From assembly GCF_004115975.1 (NCBI RefSeq), contig NZ_SDDZ01000011.1:43934-107933 (forward strand): a stretch of DNA of 64,000 nucleotides, in the 5' to 3' direction. The position numbers were made by a program, and so were the translations under genes. This DNA is from Gelidibacter gilvus (GTDB lineage Bacteria > Bacteroidota > Bacteroidia > Flavobacteriales > Flavobacteriaceae). Below are positions 25,655-34,568 of the stretch, one piece after another. Positions within the stretch are counted from its first letter, which is position 1. Each line of letters opens with the position of its first letter. Under the pieces are notes generated by a model that saw nothing but the letters and a program-made list of their open reading frames with translations, searched no databases and was not told where the DNA came from.

Positions 25655-28039
25655 TTAAAAATTGTAAGTTACACCAAGACGAGCGTTAGCTCCTTCGCCT
25701 GCTACGGTAAAGGACCTTAAGGGAGCCGCCCATTGAGATCTTGCGGGCAAATAGTATGCGTTCAATAGGTTATTTATACCTAAAGAAATATCAATGTTGG
25801 GTTTTATTTCGAAGGTAGTTGATAGGTTGACCACAGTATATCCTTTTACTGGAAATTCAGTATGTCTGAATGCAAAATTACCTTCTGCGTCCTGAAACGG
25901 ATCAAACCGCTTTCGATCTCCTAAATTAAGCACTCTCAAGGAAGCACTTATCTTTTCTATTGGTTTCCAAGTAATATGCGCTGTTAATTTAGGCGCAGAA
26001 ATAACATCGCCACCAACATAACTTAAATTATTTTCATCTCCTGTAGCGTTTTTTAGTCCTTCTACATAAGAATAAGATGCTCCAAGAAACAATTTATTAT
26101 TGGGGAAAGTATAATCTATAGCAACCTCTCCACCAAATATTTTCTGCGGTTGTTCGGAAGGTATAAATGTATTTAACTCATCACTAAATACAACTCCTGT
26201 TCCTAAATTTGAGGTACTATAGTATCCTACAGCCTCTAAGCGAAGGTTGTTGAATTTAGAAATTAATCCGAATTCATAATTATTGGTAACAGCTGGTTCA
26301 AGTTGAATATTGTTTATATTCTCAGCTATCGCAGATCTTAATATTGACCCTAAATCAGCAATGGAAAACCCTTGTGAATAACTGATATATGGAATAAATT
26401 CCTGACGTTCAATATATCTTAGACCCAAATTAAACGCGAGGTTTTTGAATGCTAACTCTCCTCCTTGAACTGAAACCGAAGGATTAAAATTACCATCTCC
26501 TTTGGGTGAATAAGGAAGGGTATTATAGTCTACAATATCCATTTTTAAATCATCATAGCGTATGCCGCCTTTAAACACCCACTTTTTATTTAATTTCAAG
26601 GTCGTTTGTAAATAAGGCGCTACGCTCATCAGTTCAATATTTGGCACCCATAGCCTGCCATCTAACAAGCCTTGATTAGTTCTGTCCCTTAATAGATCCA
26701 GACCATATATAAGTGAGATATCAACCCCGTCATACGGATTGATTCGCGTATTAAAATTAGGCCGTAAGCCATATTTTTCTGAATTGATAACAGATTGCCC
26801 ACCATTTTCGAATTTATCTGAATAAAAGAAAATACTCTTAGCTTTAGAATAATATAGGTCGGATTCAAAATCTGTCGTCCCTGAAAAGATTGAGTTTAAA
26901 TTATATTTTAGTCTTCCATTTATCAATTGAGAACCTGTAGGTTGCTCTCCAGGGACTGACCCCTTTACGCCATAGCCTGATTGCAAAGCGTAATCCCCTT
27001 CTTTATTAAAGACCTGCACATCTGCAAAAACTGGAATAAAAGGAGAATCCTGAAGCGACTTATAAAGATTTCCATTAATTGTTAACTTTTGATTTTCAGA
27101 GAGCAAATATTCCAGTTTGCCATATGTGCTATAAATAGTTGTGTTGTCAAAACCATAAGTGGGAAGCAAAGGGGTCCCTTCTGCATCATATTTATTTCCT
27201 GAATGCTCTACACTTCCACTTACATAATAATTGAAATTATTGAGGTGTCCAGTAAAAGATTGATAAACCCCGTAGCCCAGCGCATCTTCTGTATCAGAAA
27301 TTTGGGAAGTTCCCCATATTTCAGTCGTTCCGCTCATTTTCTCTGCGATGTTCGGGCTTTTAGTAATATAGTTGATAAAGCCGCCATTTCCTCCATTACC
27401 AAATATAGAAGTTGCTCCCTTTATAACTTCAACTCTACTGACGTCATTGGGATTAATACTTTTAATTCCCAGTTGGCCATTTCGCAGAGGGGTTGATTGA
27501 GGAATTCCATCTACCATTACCAATAAGGATCTACCTCTTAAAGTTTGCCCCCAATTTGAGGAAGTTCCAGTACTCACGGCAAGTCCAGGAACAGTAAAAG
27601 CTAAGATTTCATTAATATTGGATGATAATTTGGTGAATTCTTTGAGTGCTGCTGAATTTACAACCGTGATAGAAGCAGGGATTTCAGAAAGATATTCAGG
27701 ATTACGACTTGCAGAAATTACTACCTCATCCAGACTACCGTAGTCTTCCTTTAATGTCGTACTATAAATTTCTATATCATTAGATCCAAATGCTATCTTT
27801 TCTTGTTTGGTTTGATATCCTAACATTCTTACTGTTATAGTATAGGTTCCTTCGGGAATATCCTTCAAAGTATAGAACCCTTCAAAATTGGTAATGGTTC
27901 CTTTTTGTAATTCCTCCAAATATATTGTAGCTCCGGTAATAGGTTCTTGTAAATCACTTTTTATGACACCCTTTAATTCTGATTGAGAAAATGTAGTCAT
28001 GATAAATAGCAGCCAAGCTGACAAAATAAAATATTTCAT
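25655..28039 (-). CDS. TonB-dependent receptor, siderophore type
   Basis: A 794-residue outer-membrane receptor. A signal peptide (FILSAWLLFIMTTFSQ) is followed by a carboxypeptidase-regulatory-like domain (about 20-105; LKGVIKSDLQEPITGATIYL). The plug spans about 110-230 (DEVVISASRN, MVDGIPQSTPLRNGQLGIKS, EVIKGATSIFGNGGNGGFIN), then a 22-strand-type barrel ending in the C-terminal aromatic residue (GVTYNF). The architecture matches Bacteroidota FecA/FhuA-like siderophore receptors (GGFINYITKSP resembles the siderophore type). It is the first gene of an operon with the PepSY protein. A well-spaced -33/-7 promoter lies at 28072-28102. No Fur box was recognised with certainty. Confidence 0.9.
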   Translation of the reverse strand: MKYFILSAWLLFIMTTFSQSELKGVIKSDLQEPITGATIYLEELQKGTITNFEGFYTLKDIPEGTYTITVRMLGYQTKQEKIAFGSNDIEIYSTTLKEDYGSLDEVVISASRNPEYLSEIPASITVVNSAALKEFTKLSSNINEILAFTVPGLAVSTGTSSNWGQTLRGRSLLVMVDGIPQSTPLRNGQLGIKSINPNDVSRVEVIKGATSIFGNGGNGGFINYITKSPNIAEKMSGTTEIWGTSQISDTEDALGYGVYQSFTGHLNNFNYYVSGSVEHSGNKYDAEGTPLLPTYGFDNTTIYSTYGKLEYLLSENQKLTINGNLYKSLQDSPFIPVFADVQVFNKEGDYALQSGYGVKGSVPGEQPTGSQLINGRLKYNLNSIFSGTTDFESDLYYSKAKSIFFYSDKFENGGQSVINSEKYGLRPNFNTRINPYDGVDISLIYGLDLLRDRTNQGLLDGRLWVPNIELMSVAPYLQTTLKLNKKWVFKGGIRYDDLKMDIVDYNTLPYSPKGDGNFNPSVSVQGGELAFKNLAFNLGLRYIERQEFIPYISYSQGFSIADLGSILRSAIAENINNIQLEPAVTNNYEFGLISKFNNLRLEAVGYYSTSNLGTGVVFSDELNTFIPSEQPQKIFGGEVAIDYTFPNNKLFLGASYSYVEGLKNATGDENNLSYVGGDVISAPKLTAHITWKPIEKISASLRVLNLGDRKRFDPFQDAEGNFAFRHTEFPVKGYTVVNLSTTFEIKPNIDISLGINNLLNAYYLPARSQWAAPLRSFTVAGEGANARLGVTYNF

Positions 28040-28071
28040 TATTCTTATTTAGATTAATTAAAAATAGAAGG

Positions 28072-28102
28072 CAAATATAAATTTTAAATGGAATAGCACC
28101 AA
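28072..28102 (-). promoter_or_regulatory. Bacteroidota -33/-7 promoter of the TonB receptor operon
   Basis: On the minus strand, TTG (28100-28102) is followed after exactly 20 bases by TATATTTG (28072-28079). This fits the TTG/TAnnTTTG consensus of the Bacteroidota primary sigma factor and lies about 33 bases upstream of the receptor ATG at 28039. It is the best-formed promoter in the window. Confidence 0.7.
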
Positions 28103-28224
28103 CAAAAATTTGTTTTTTATTTTCTACATTTAGGTTTTTGAATACTTGACAATTTAACCCAATAGACATGACTCAATATGGTTTTTTGAATATGGTCCAG
28201 CTTTAGTGGGGGAAAATGAGAGAG

Positions 28225-28410
28225 GCTATATTGTAGAAATGTTTGAAGTTGTGCCCAAGATCTTTGTAATGAAGTGCTTTTACCAAAATGTTGTTATATT
28301 TCAGGAATATAGAGAGGTGGACTGCTTGGGTAGTGAAAATTATCACTCTTGTAACGCAGATTTAAAGCGGACTTGACTTCAAACACGTAGATGTTTGAAG
28401 TCAAGTTAAA
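28225..28410 (+). repeat. Decayed modular repeat, copy R6, with 15-bp hairpin
   Basis: Diverged beta/gamma copy. GTTGTGCCCAAGATCTTTGT, AATGAAGTGCTTTTACCAAA and TTTAAAGCGGACTTGACTTC follow the family order. Unlike the others, the segment after GCGGAC has become a perfect 15-bp inverted repeat: ACTTGACTTCAAACA (28371-28385) / TGTTTGAAGTCAAGT (28392-28406) with loop CGTAGA. The usual CCGCTTCCCGA hairpin is not present in this copy. Confidence 0.65.
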
Positions 28411-28897
28411 GTAGATTCGAGTCTTAAGCCTATTTCTGCCACTATTCGCCTTTCTTTTCTCTATATTGTATAAATTAATTTAACAAACCCCGAGCCTTAA
28501 CTTAAGTCAAAAGCCCACAGATTTAATAAATTACCCATGCAAATCCATGCAGGAAACAAAGACCTCTAAATCATTTTAAAGTCGTTGTTATTAATGCCAC
28601 TAAAGTGGAAAGCATACACCCCGTAATTTTCAGGAACTCAAACCGATCCACAATTTTATTTACTTAACTTCCACCAAATTTTTCAAAAACGTAAATATTG
28701 ATTGAGAATGGGGAGTATTTAATGCTTATTATGTTAGTATAATAAGTACCTTTGAGCTCCCTCAAATCATAGATTCAAATTTAACTTAAGACTTCATTCA
28801 TACAATATTGGAGTTTTATCAATTAAATTACTATTCATTAATCCATCAGATTTGTGCAACCTACAATTCTTCGATATAAAGAATTAAACAACAACAA
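28411..28897. other. Gene-free interval between R6 and the small coiled-coil ORF
   Basis: About 490 AT-rich bases with no recognised coding sequence on either strand. It has stop codons in all frames and no repeat-family similarity. It presumably holds the promoter for the downstream small ORF and kinase, but no TAnnTTTG with correct spacing stands out. Confidence 0.45.
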
Positions 28898-29062
28898 ATG
28901 GATAAAAAACAGACTTCAGAGAAACTTTTCATTGTCAACAAAGAACTCGCTCATCAAAATGAGGAAAACACAAATCGTGTTGTCGAATTTATCGATGTTA
29001 ACAGAACTGTTGAGGCGTTGGAAAAGTTGATAAAAGCTGCTAAAAAAATATTTTATAAATAA
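28898..29062 (+). CDS. 54-residue coiled-coil linker-like protein
   Basis: The frame opens with MDKKQTSEKLFIVNKELAHQ and continues NEENTNRVVEFI, ending AAKKIFYK. This is the IANKELA-QNEEKE-RA-E repeat that links PAS and HisKA domains in Bacteroidota kinases, and it matches the linker of the kinase at 2667 (IANKELAYQNKEKENRANEL). Here it stands alone, without PAS or kinase domains, 128 bases upstream of the giant kinase and on the same strand. It is either a remnant of a deleted kinase or a small accessory protein able to pair with kinase coiled coils. It is short but the match is specific. Confidence 0.5.
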   Translation: MDKKQTSEKLFIVNKELAHQNEENTNRVVEFIDVNRTVEALEKLIKAAKKIFYK

Positions 29063-29190
29063 TTCGGTCCAAATCCTGCCGATAGATAATTATAAAATGA
29101 ACAATGCAGAGTTGACAATTTCATACTTTCATTTTTAGTAGCCGCGAGTGAACCAACCCACATCTAAATAAGCTTAAAAAATCCTACAGA

Positions 29191-32100
29191 TTGAAAACTA
29201 AATTTAAAATACTTCACCTTGAAGACATCCCTGCCAATGCTGATTTAGTGGACAGAGAATTAAGAAAAGGAAACATTCAACTTGAGAAATTGGTTGTTGA
29301 CAATAAAGTTGCTTTTGAGAATGCGCTCAAAGAATTCACACCAGACATCATCATCTCCGGAGACACACTTGCTTCCTTTGATTCAACGGAGGCAATAAAG
29401 ATAGTTAAACAAAAAGCAATAAAAATCCCTTTCATACTTGTTACAGCAACTAATTCAGACGAATATGCCGTTGAAGTATTGAAAGCAGGGGCTGATGATT
29501 ATATTCTCAAAGATCGCTTACATTGTTTGCCACAGGCAGTACTAAAAGCTGTGGAGAAATTTAGCCTAGAAAAAGAACGAGAGCGACTGATTTGTAACCA
29601 TGCACATCTTACTGCTATCGTTAATGCTTCTAATGATGCCATTATTAGCAAAACACTGGATGGAATAATTACCAGTTGGAACATAGGCGCAGAAAAGCTT
29701 TTTGGTTATTCAGAGACAGAAACTATTGGTAAAGACATTTCTCTCATTATTCCACCTGATTGTTTTCCAGAAGAAGCGGAATTTATGGAAACCATTAAAA
29801 GTGGTGGATCTGTACAGCATTTTGAAACCGTAAGACTTACAAAAAATGGAACACAAGTGAATGTTTCACTTACACTCTCTCCTCTTAAAGACGGCAACAA
29901 AAATGTTTTTGGAGCAGCTAAGATAGTTCATGATATTACTGACAGAAAGAACGCAGAAAAAATCATAAATGAAAACAAGGAGAAATATCATTCACTTTTT
30001 AAAAACAGTATGGATGGTATCCTTCTTACAGTAACTGACGGAAAAATACTTGAGGCTAATCCTGCTGCCTGTACTATTTTTAAAATGAGTGAGGAAGAAA
30101 TTTGTAAAGCTGGTAGATTTGGATTAGTGGATAACACAGACCCTCGGGTGGCTGCAGCTGTTGAAGAAAGACAGCGAACTGGTAAAGTGAAAGCTGAACT
30201 TACCCTAATTCGTGGAAATGGGGAGCGATTTCTTGGGGAGCTAACATCTGTTATTTATAATATTGCGAATGGTGAGCAAAGAACATCAATGATCGTTCGG
30301 GATATAAGTAAAAAAAAACATGCAGAACAACTGCTAAAAGAAAGTGAGCAATTCAATAGGGAAATACTTGCATCGCTACAATCGCACATTATTGTTGCAG
30401 ATCATAGAGGACATATTATAACAGTCAACAAGGCATGGGATGATTTTTCAAAAACCAATGGTGTAGACATAGTCAAAGGAGTCTCTACCGGCAGCAACTA
30501 TATCGAGGTTTGCGAAAAATCAATGGCTGAGGGAGATCTTATAGCGGGGCAAATATTACAGGGCATTCAATCGGTATTCAATAAGGAAGTAGCAACCTTT
30601 GAACTTGAATATCCGTGCCATTCATTAACTGAGCAACGATGGTTCAATCTCTCTGTCACGAAATTTAGTGAAGATGATTCTAAAGTAGTGATATCACATC
30701 ATGATATTACCAAAAGAAAGATCGCTGAAAATAGCCTTAACGATACTTCAGACGCGCTTCAAAAAACACTTTCTGAACTACATAAGATACTCGATTTTTC
30801 GTTAGATGTTATTTGTACAATTAATGCTGACGGGGAATTTGTAAATGTCAGCGCTGCATCAAAACAGGTTTGGGGCTACACACCGGAAGAGCTCATTGGT
30901 ACGAAATATATAAATTTGGTAAATGGTGCAGATGTTGCCATGACTTCCAACGCGGCTGAAAAAATTTTTAACGGCGTTCAGATTCCACTATTTGAAAATA
31001 GGTATGTGCACAAAAATGGTAAAGTAGTTCCATTACTTTGGTCAATAAATTATGATAAAAACCTTCAGATGACGTTTTGCATTGCAAAAGATGTCACTGA
31101 GAAAAAAAGTCTGGAAAAAGCCATAAAAAATGAAAGGGATCAGTTTTACGATATGTTTTCAAAAACTCCCTCAGCAATTGGCATGTTGAAAGGTGCTAAT
31201 CATGTATTTGAAATGGTTAATCCTCATTATCTACAAATGATTGGCAAAGTAGATATTATAGGTAAAACAGTGGCCGAAGTGCTTCCAGAAATCATTGAAC
31301 AAGGATTCATTAGCACGTTAGATCATGTTTACCAAACAGGTGAAACAAATAGCGGTACTGAGAAATTAGTTAAGATAGATAAACTGGAAAACGGCGAAAT
31401 GACCGATGTATTTATAAACTTCGTTTATCAGGCCTATAGAAATGGCGAGGGAGAGATAGAAGGCGTTTTCTTTTTTATGAATGACATCACAGAACACATA
31501 CTATCTCGAAAAAAAATAGAAAATAGTGAGAAACAATACCGCCAGATTGTAGAAACGGCACAGGAGGGAATTTGGCTGATTGACGAAAACAGCAGGACAA
31601 CTTTCGTAAATAAAAAGATGTGTGAGATCCTTGAATACACTGAAGAAGAATTGATAGGCAAAAAGAATTCTTATTATATGGATGCCAAAGGAAAGGAAAA
31701 AGCTGGGGTTGCTTTGGAGAGAAGAAAAAGGGGAATAGCCGAAAACATGGAATTTGGTTTTATTTCTAAACATGGAAAACATGTACTTACTAAGGTGTCA
31801 GCCAATCCTATTCTTGATGAACTTGGAAATTTTAAAGGATCATTGGGAATGGTTTCAGATATTACCGAGAAGAAACATTTAGAAGACCTTTTAGAAAAAT
31901 CAAACAGGCTTGCGGCAGTTGGCAGCTGGGAAATTGATGTCGTAAAAGGAACTGTTTTTTGGTCAGACATAACAAAAGAGATACGTGAGGTGGATAAAGA
32001 TTATGTTCCGATATTAGGTGAAGGAATTAGTTATTTTAAAGGTATCCACAAAGACATAATTAGCCAAAAAGTTCAGGAATGCAAAGAAAAAGGCACTCCG

Positions 32101-33756
32101 TGGGATGAAGAATTGCAGATTATCACTTTTAAAGGGAACCAAAAATGGGTGCGTACCATCGGTGAATCAGAATTTATAAATGGGATATGCATAAGGATAC
32201 ATGGCAGTTTCCAGGATATTGATAAACTCAAAAATGCAGAGATAAAAACTAAGGAAAGTGAGCGCAAGCACCGTAAACTTACTTCCGATTTAAAGATAGA
32301 AAGAAAACGTCTCGTAACTGCACAGTCCGTAGCCAAAGTAGGCAGTTGGGAAACAGATTTGAAAACTTTTCAAGTAAATTGGTCCGACGAAACACATCGT
32401 ATTTTTGGATCCAATCCTGAAAAATTTGAAGCATCCCATTCAGCTTTCATGAATTTTATTCATCCTGAAGACAGAAAGAAAGTAAATGCGGCCTTTGAGT
32501 CTTCACTCGAGAAAAGCGGTTCTAATACAATGGAACACCGGATCATCACCTCGCAGGGCATAGAAAAATGGGTGGAAGAAAACTGGTCAGTAACAAATGA
32601 TGAAAGGGGTGCTCCTTTGATTGCAGCCGGTACTTGTCAGGATATTACGGAAAGTAAAAAAGCAGCCGATAAAGTCATCAGAAACGAAGCAAAGCTAAAA
32701 GTTGCGCAGCACGTAGCTCGTGTGGGGAGTTATGAAATTGATATGATAACCACAGAACACAGCTGGTCTGATGAATTTTATAGCATTTTAGGAATTGATG
32801 AAAATATAATACCTTCTCGTGGAGTCTTTGTTTCATTTATTCACCCCGATGACAGAGCTATGGCTGTAAACACTATGGAGGAAGCTCTCTCTATATATAC
32901 AAATTCATCATTTCAGTTCCGCTTCATAAGAACAAATGGTGAAACAGGATACGCATCATCGGAATGGAAGATTGAGTTTGACTCATATCGAAAACCTCTT
33001 TACCTTCATGGTATATTAAGAGACCTCACAAAAGAAAAACAAGCAGAGAGCGAACGACTCAAAATGATTTCTGATATTGTTCAACGCAATAACGATCTCG
33101 AGCAATTTTCATATATCGTTTCGCACAATCTCCGGGCACCTACAGCGAATATTATAGGTTTCGCAGAAATATTACAGGAAGAAACCATCACCCCGAAGGA
33201 ACAAAAAGAACTTCTGCAAGGGCTGTCAGCATCCGTAGCAGGACTTGACACTATCATCAAAGATATCAACACTATCTTACAGAGTAAGCGTGAAGTCCAC
33301 GAGAAAAAGGAAATCATCATCTTTTCAAAACTTGTAAACGATATCATGCTAAGTATAGGCACTCTTGTTGTAAAACATCGTGTACGCATCATAACCGACT
33401 TTTCAGATATAGACGAAATTTATTCACTCAAGGTGTACATATTTAGTATCTTCTATAACCTCATAAGCAATAGCATTAAATACGGCAGACCAGAAGAACC
33501 ACCATGCATCGAAATAAATAGTAAAAAAGAGAATGAAAGAATAATCCTTACTTTTAAAGACAACGGATTAGGGATTGACATGGACAAAAAAGGCGATAAA
33601 ATTTTCGGGCTTTACAATCGCTTCCATTCGCATGTTGAAGGAAAAGGCATGGGTTTGTTCATGGTGAAAACACAAGTAGAAGCACTCGGTGGAAAAATAG
33701 CTATTGAAAGCGAACCCAATAAAGGAACAAAATTTACAATAGCGTTTGAAATTTAA
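29191..33756 (+). CDS. Giant multi-PAS sensor histidine kinase with degenerate receiver
   Basis: A 1521-residue soluble kinase. Starts at TTG (29191); an in-frame TGA at 29149 and no ATG in between support this. Residues 1-125 are receiver-like with the acidic pocket kept (ILHLEDIP) and Lys kept (ILKDRL), but the phosphoacceptor position reads IIISGDTLASFD, Gly where Asp is expected. About nine PAS/PAC units follow (for example GIITSWNIGAEKLFGYSE, LFKNSMDGILLTVTDG, SKTPSAIGMLKGANHVFEMV, and PAS_3-type VGSWETDLKTFQVNWSDE). HisKA has His1312 in YIVSHNLRAPTANI, and the HATPase has NLISNSIKYGRPE and KDNGLGIDM. A receiver gene follows 12 bases after the stop. Several PAS units resemble those of the kinase at 2667, so the pair probably arose by duplication. 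Confidence 0.9.
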   Translation: MKTKFKILHLEDIPANADLVDRELRKGNIQLEKLVVDNKVAFENALKEFTPDIIISGDTLASFDSTEAIKIVKQKAIKIPFILVTATNSDEYAVEVLKAGADDYILKDRLHCLPQAVLKAVEKFSLEKERERLICNHAHLTAIVNASNDAIISKTLDGIITSWNIGAEKLFGYSETETIGKDISLIIPPDCFPEEAEFMETIKSGGSVQHFETVRLTKNGTQVNVSLTLSPLKDGNKNVFGAAKIVHDITDRKNAEKIINENKEKYHSLFKNSMDGILLTVTDGKILEANPAACTIFKMSEEEICKAGRFGLVDNTDPRVAAAVEERQRTGKVKAELTLIRGNGERFLGELTSVIYNIANGEQRTSMIVRDISKKKHAEQLLKESEQFNREILASLQSHIIVADHRGHIITVNKAWDDFSKTNGVDIVKGVSTGSNYIEVCEKSMAEGDLIAGQILQGIQSVFNKEVATFELEYPCHSLTEQRWFNLSVTKFSEDDSKVVISHHDITKRKIAENSLNDTSDALQKTLSELHKILDFSLDVICTINADGEFVNVSAASKQVWGYTPEELIGTKYINLVNGADVAMTSNAAEKIFNGVQIPLFENRYVHKNGKVVPLLWSINYDKNLQMTFCIAKDVTEKKSLEKAIKNERDQFYDMFSKTPSAIGMLKGANHVFEMVNPHYLQMIGKVDIIGKTVAEVLPEIIEQGFISTLDHVYQTGETNSGTEKLVKIDKLENGEMTDVFINFVYQAYRNGEGEIEGVFFFMNDITEHILSRKKIENSEKQYRQIVETAQEGIWLIDENSRTTFVNKKMCEILEYTEEELIGKKNSYYMDAKGKEKAGVALERRKRGIAENMEFGFISKHGKHVLTKVSANPILDELGNFKGSLGMVSDITEKKHLEDLLEKSNRLAAVGSWEIDVVKGTVFWSDITKEIREVDKDYVPILGEGISYFKGIHKDIISQKVQECKEKGTPWDEELQIITFKGNQKWVRTIGESEFINGICIRIHGSFQDIDKLKNAEIKTKESERKHRKLTSDLKIERKRLVTAQSVAKVGSWETDLKTFQVNWSDETHRIFGSNPEKFEASHSAFMNFIHPEDRKKVNAAFESSLEKSGSNTMEHRIITSQGIEKWVEENWSVTNDERGAPLIAAGTCQDITESKKAADKVIRNEAKLKVAQHVARVGSYEIDMITTEHSWSDEFYSILGIDENIIPSRGVFVSFIHPDDRAMAVNTMEEALSIYTNSSFQFRFIRTNGETGYASSEWKIEFDSYRKPLYLHGILRDLTKEKQAESERLKMISDIVQRNNDLEQFSYIVSHNLRAPTANIIGFAEILQEETITPKEQKELLQGLSASVAGLDTIIKDINTILQSKREVHEKKEIIIFSKLVNDIMLSIGTLVVKHRVRIITDFSDIDEIYSLKVYIFSIFYNLISNSIKYGRPEEPPCIEINSKKENERIILTFKDNGLGIDMDKKGDKIFGLYNRFHSHVEGKGMGLFMVKTQVEALGGKIAIESEPNKGTKFTIAFEI

Positions 33757-33768
33757 ATCTGAAACGAA

Positions 33769-34167
33769 ATGACCCAAACAGCAAGAAGGTTCATTCTAGT
33801 TGATGATGATCCGCTAAACAATTTCCTAACAAAAATGATCCTAAAAAAAACGTTTGGAGAAGTACTCGTTAATGACTTTACTGTTCCTGAAGACGGATTG
33901 GAATTTCTAAAATTTGAAACAGAAAAGAACGCTACCAATAGGAAAACAACACTCTTTCTCGACATCAATATGCCTACCCTATCAGGATGGGAGTTTCTTG
34001 AAGCGTTTGAGCGTTTGGACGCATCAATAAAAGAGCAATATACTATTTACATTCTCTCATCGTCTGTTAACCTTAACGACATAGACTTCGCGCAGACAAA
34101 TCCACTTGTTTCAGATTTTATAGAAAAACCACTCAATAAAGCCAAGCTTATTAAGATACTTGGGTAA
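33769..34167 (+). CDS. Single-domain response regulator
   Basis: A 132-residue stand-alone receiver with FILVDDDPLNNFL (acidic pocket), phosphoacceptor Asp65 in TLFLDINMPTLSGWE, switch ILSSSVNLNDI and conserved Lys in FIEKPLNK. It starts 12 bases after the giant kinase and is clearly co-transcribed. It resembles the receiver at 5498 in organisation and partner type. Since the kinase's own receiver lacks the phosphoacceptor Asp, this protein is the likely phosphoryl acceptor (inference). Confidence 0.9.
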   Translation: MTQTARRFILVDDDPLNNFLTKMILKKTFGEVLVNDFTVPEDGLEFLKFETEKNATNRKTTLFLDINMPTLSGWEFLEAFERLDASIKEQYTIYILSSSVNLNDIDFAQTNPLVSDFIEKPLNKAKLIKILG

Positions 34168-34568
34168 TGGAAAGATAATTCCCACTCCTGTCCCCCCTTT
34201 CCCCCATTCCTCAAAGTGCTCCTATTATTAAAGCATTCGCAAAGACGGCCATGACATGTAAATACTACGGCCTGTTGCAAGTTTGATACAAATGTAAATC
34301 ACTATGAGTAAATATCTGTGATTATACAATCGTTGCCCCCCCCCCGTAGGAAGAGTAGAACGCCATCATGTAGATTGAAGGACATTGAATCGCATTCACA
34401 GGATTTTTATTGGCCAACGGAAGTTGTGTTTATCATTAACTAGACTGCATTCAAAATAAAACTTATTTTAGTCTATATTAAAATAGTTTCTACAGCTGGT
34501 ATAGCCGGTAGGTTAAAAAGTTGCGTAATTCCTTTTGGCCTTTTCTAGAAAAGTTGATTTGACACCTA
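34168..34568. other. Convergent intergenic region with a 10-C run
   Basis: 400 bases between the receiver gene (+) and thiF (-). No gene recognised. It contains a homopolymer of ten C residues (34336-34345), striking in AT-rich DNA, and a palindrome CTTTTCTAGAAAAG near 34542 that could form part of a thi-operon terminator. No repeat-family copy is present. Confidence 0.6.
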
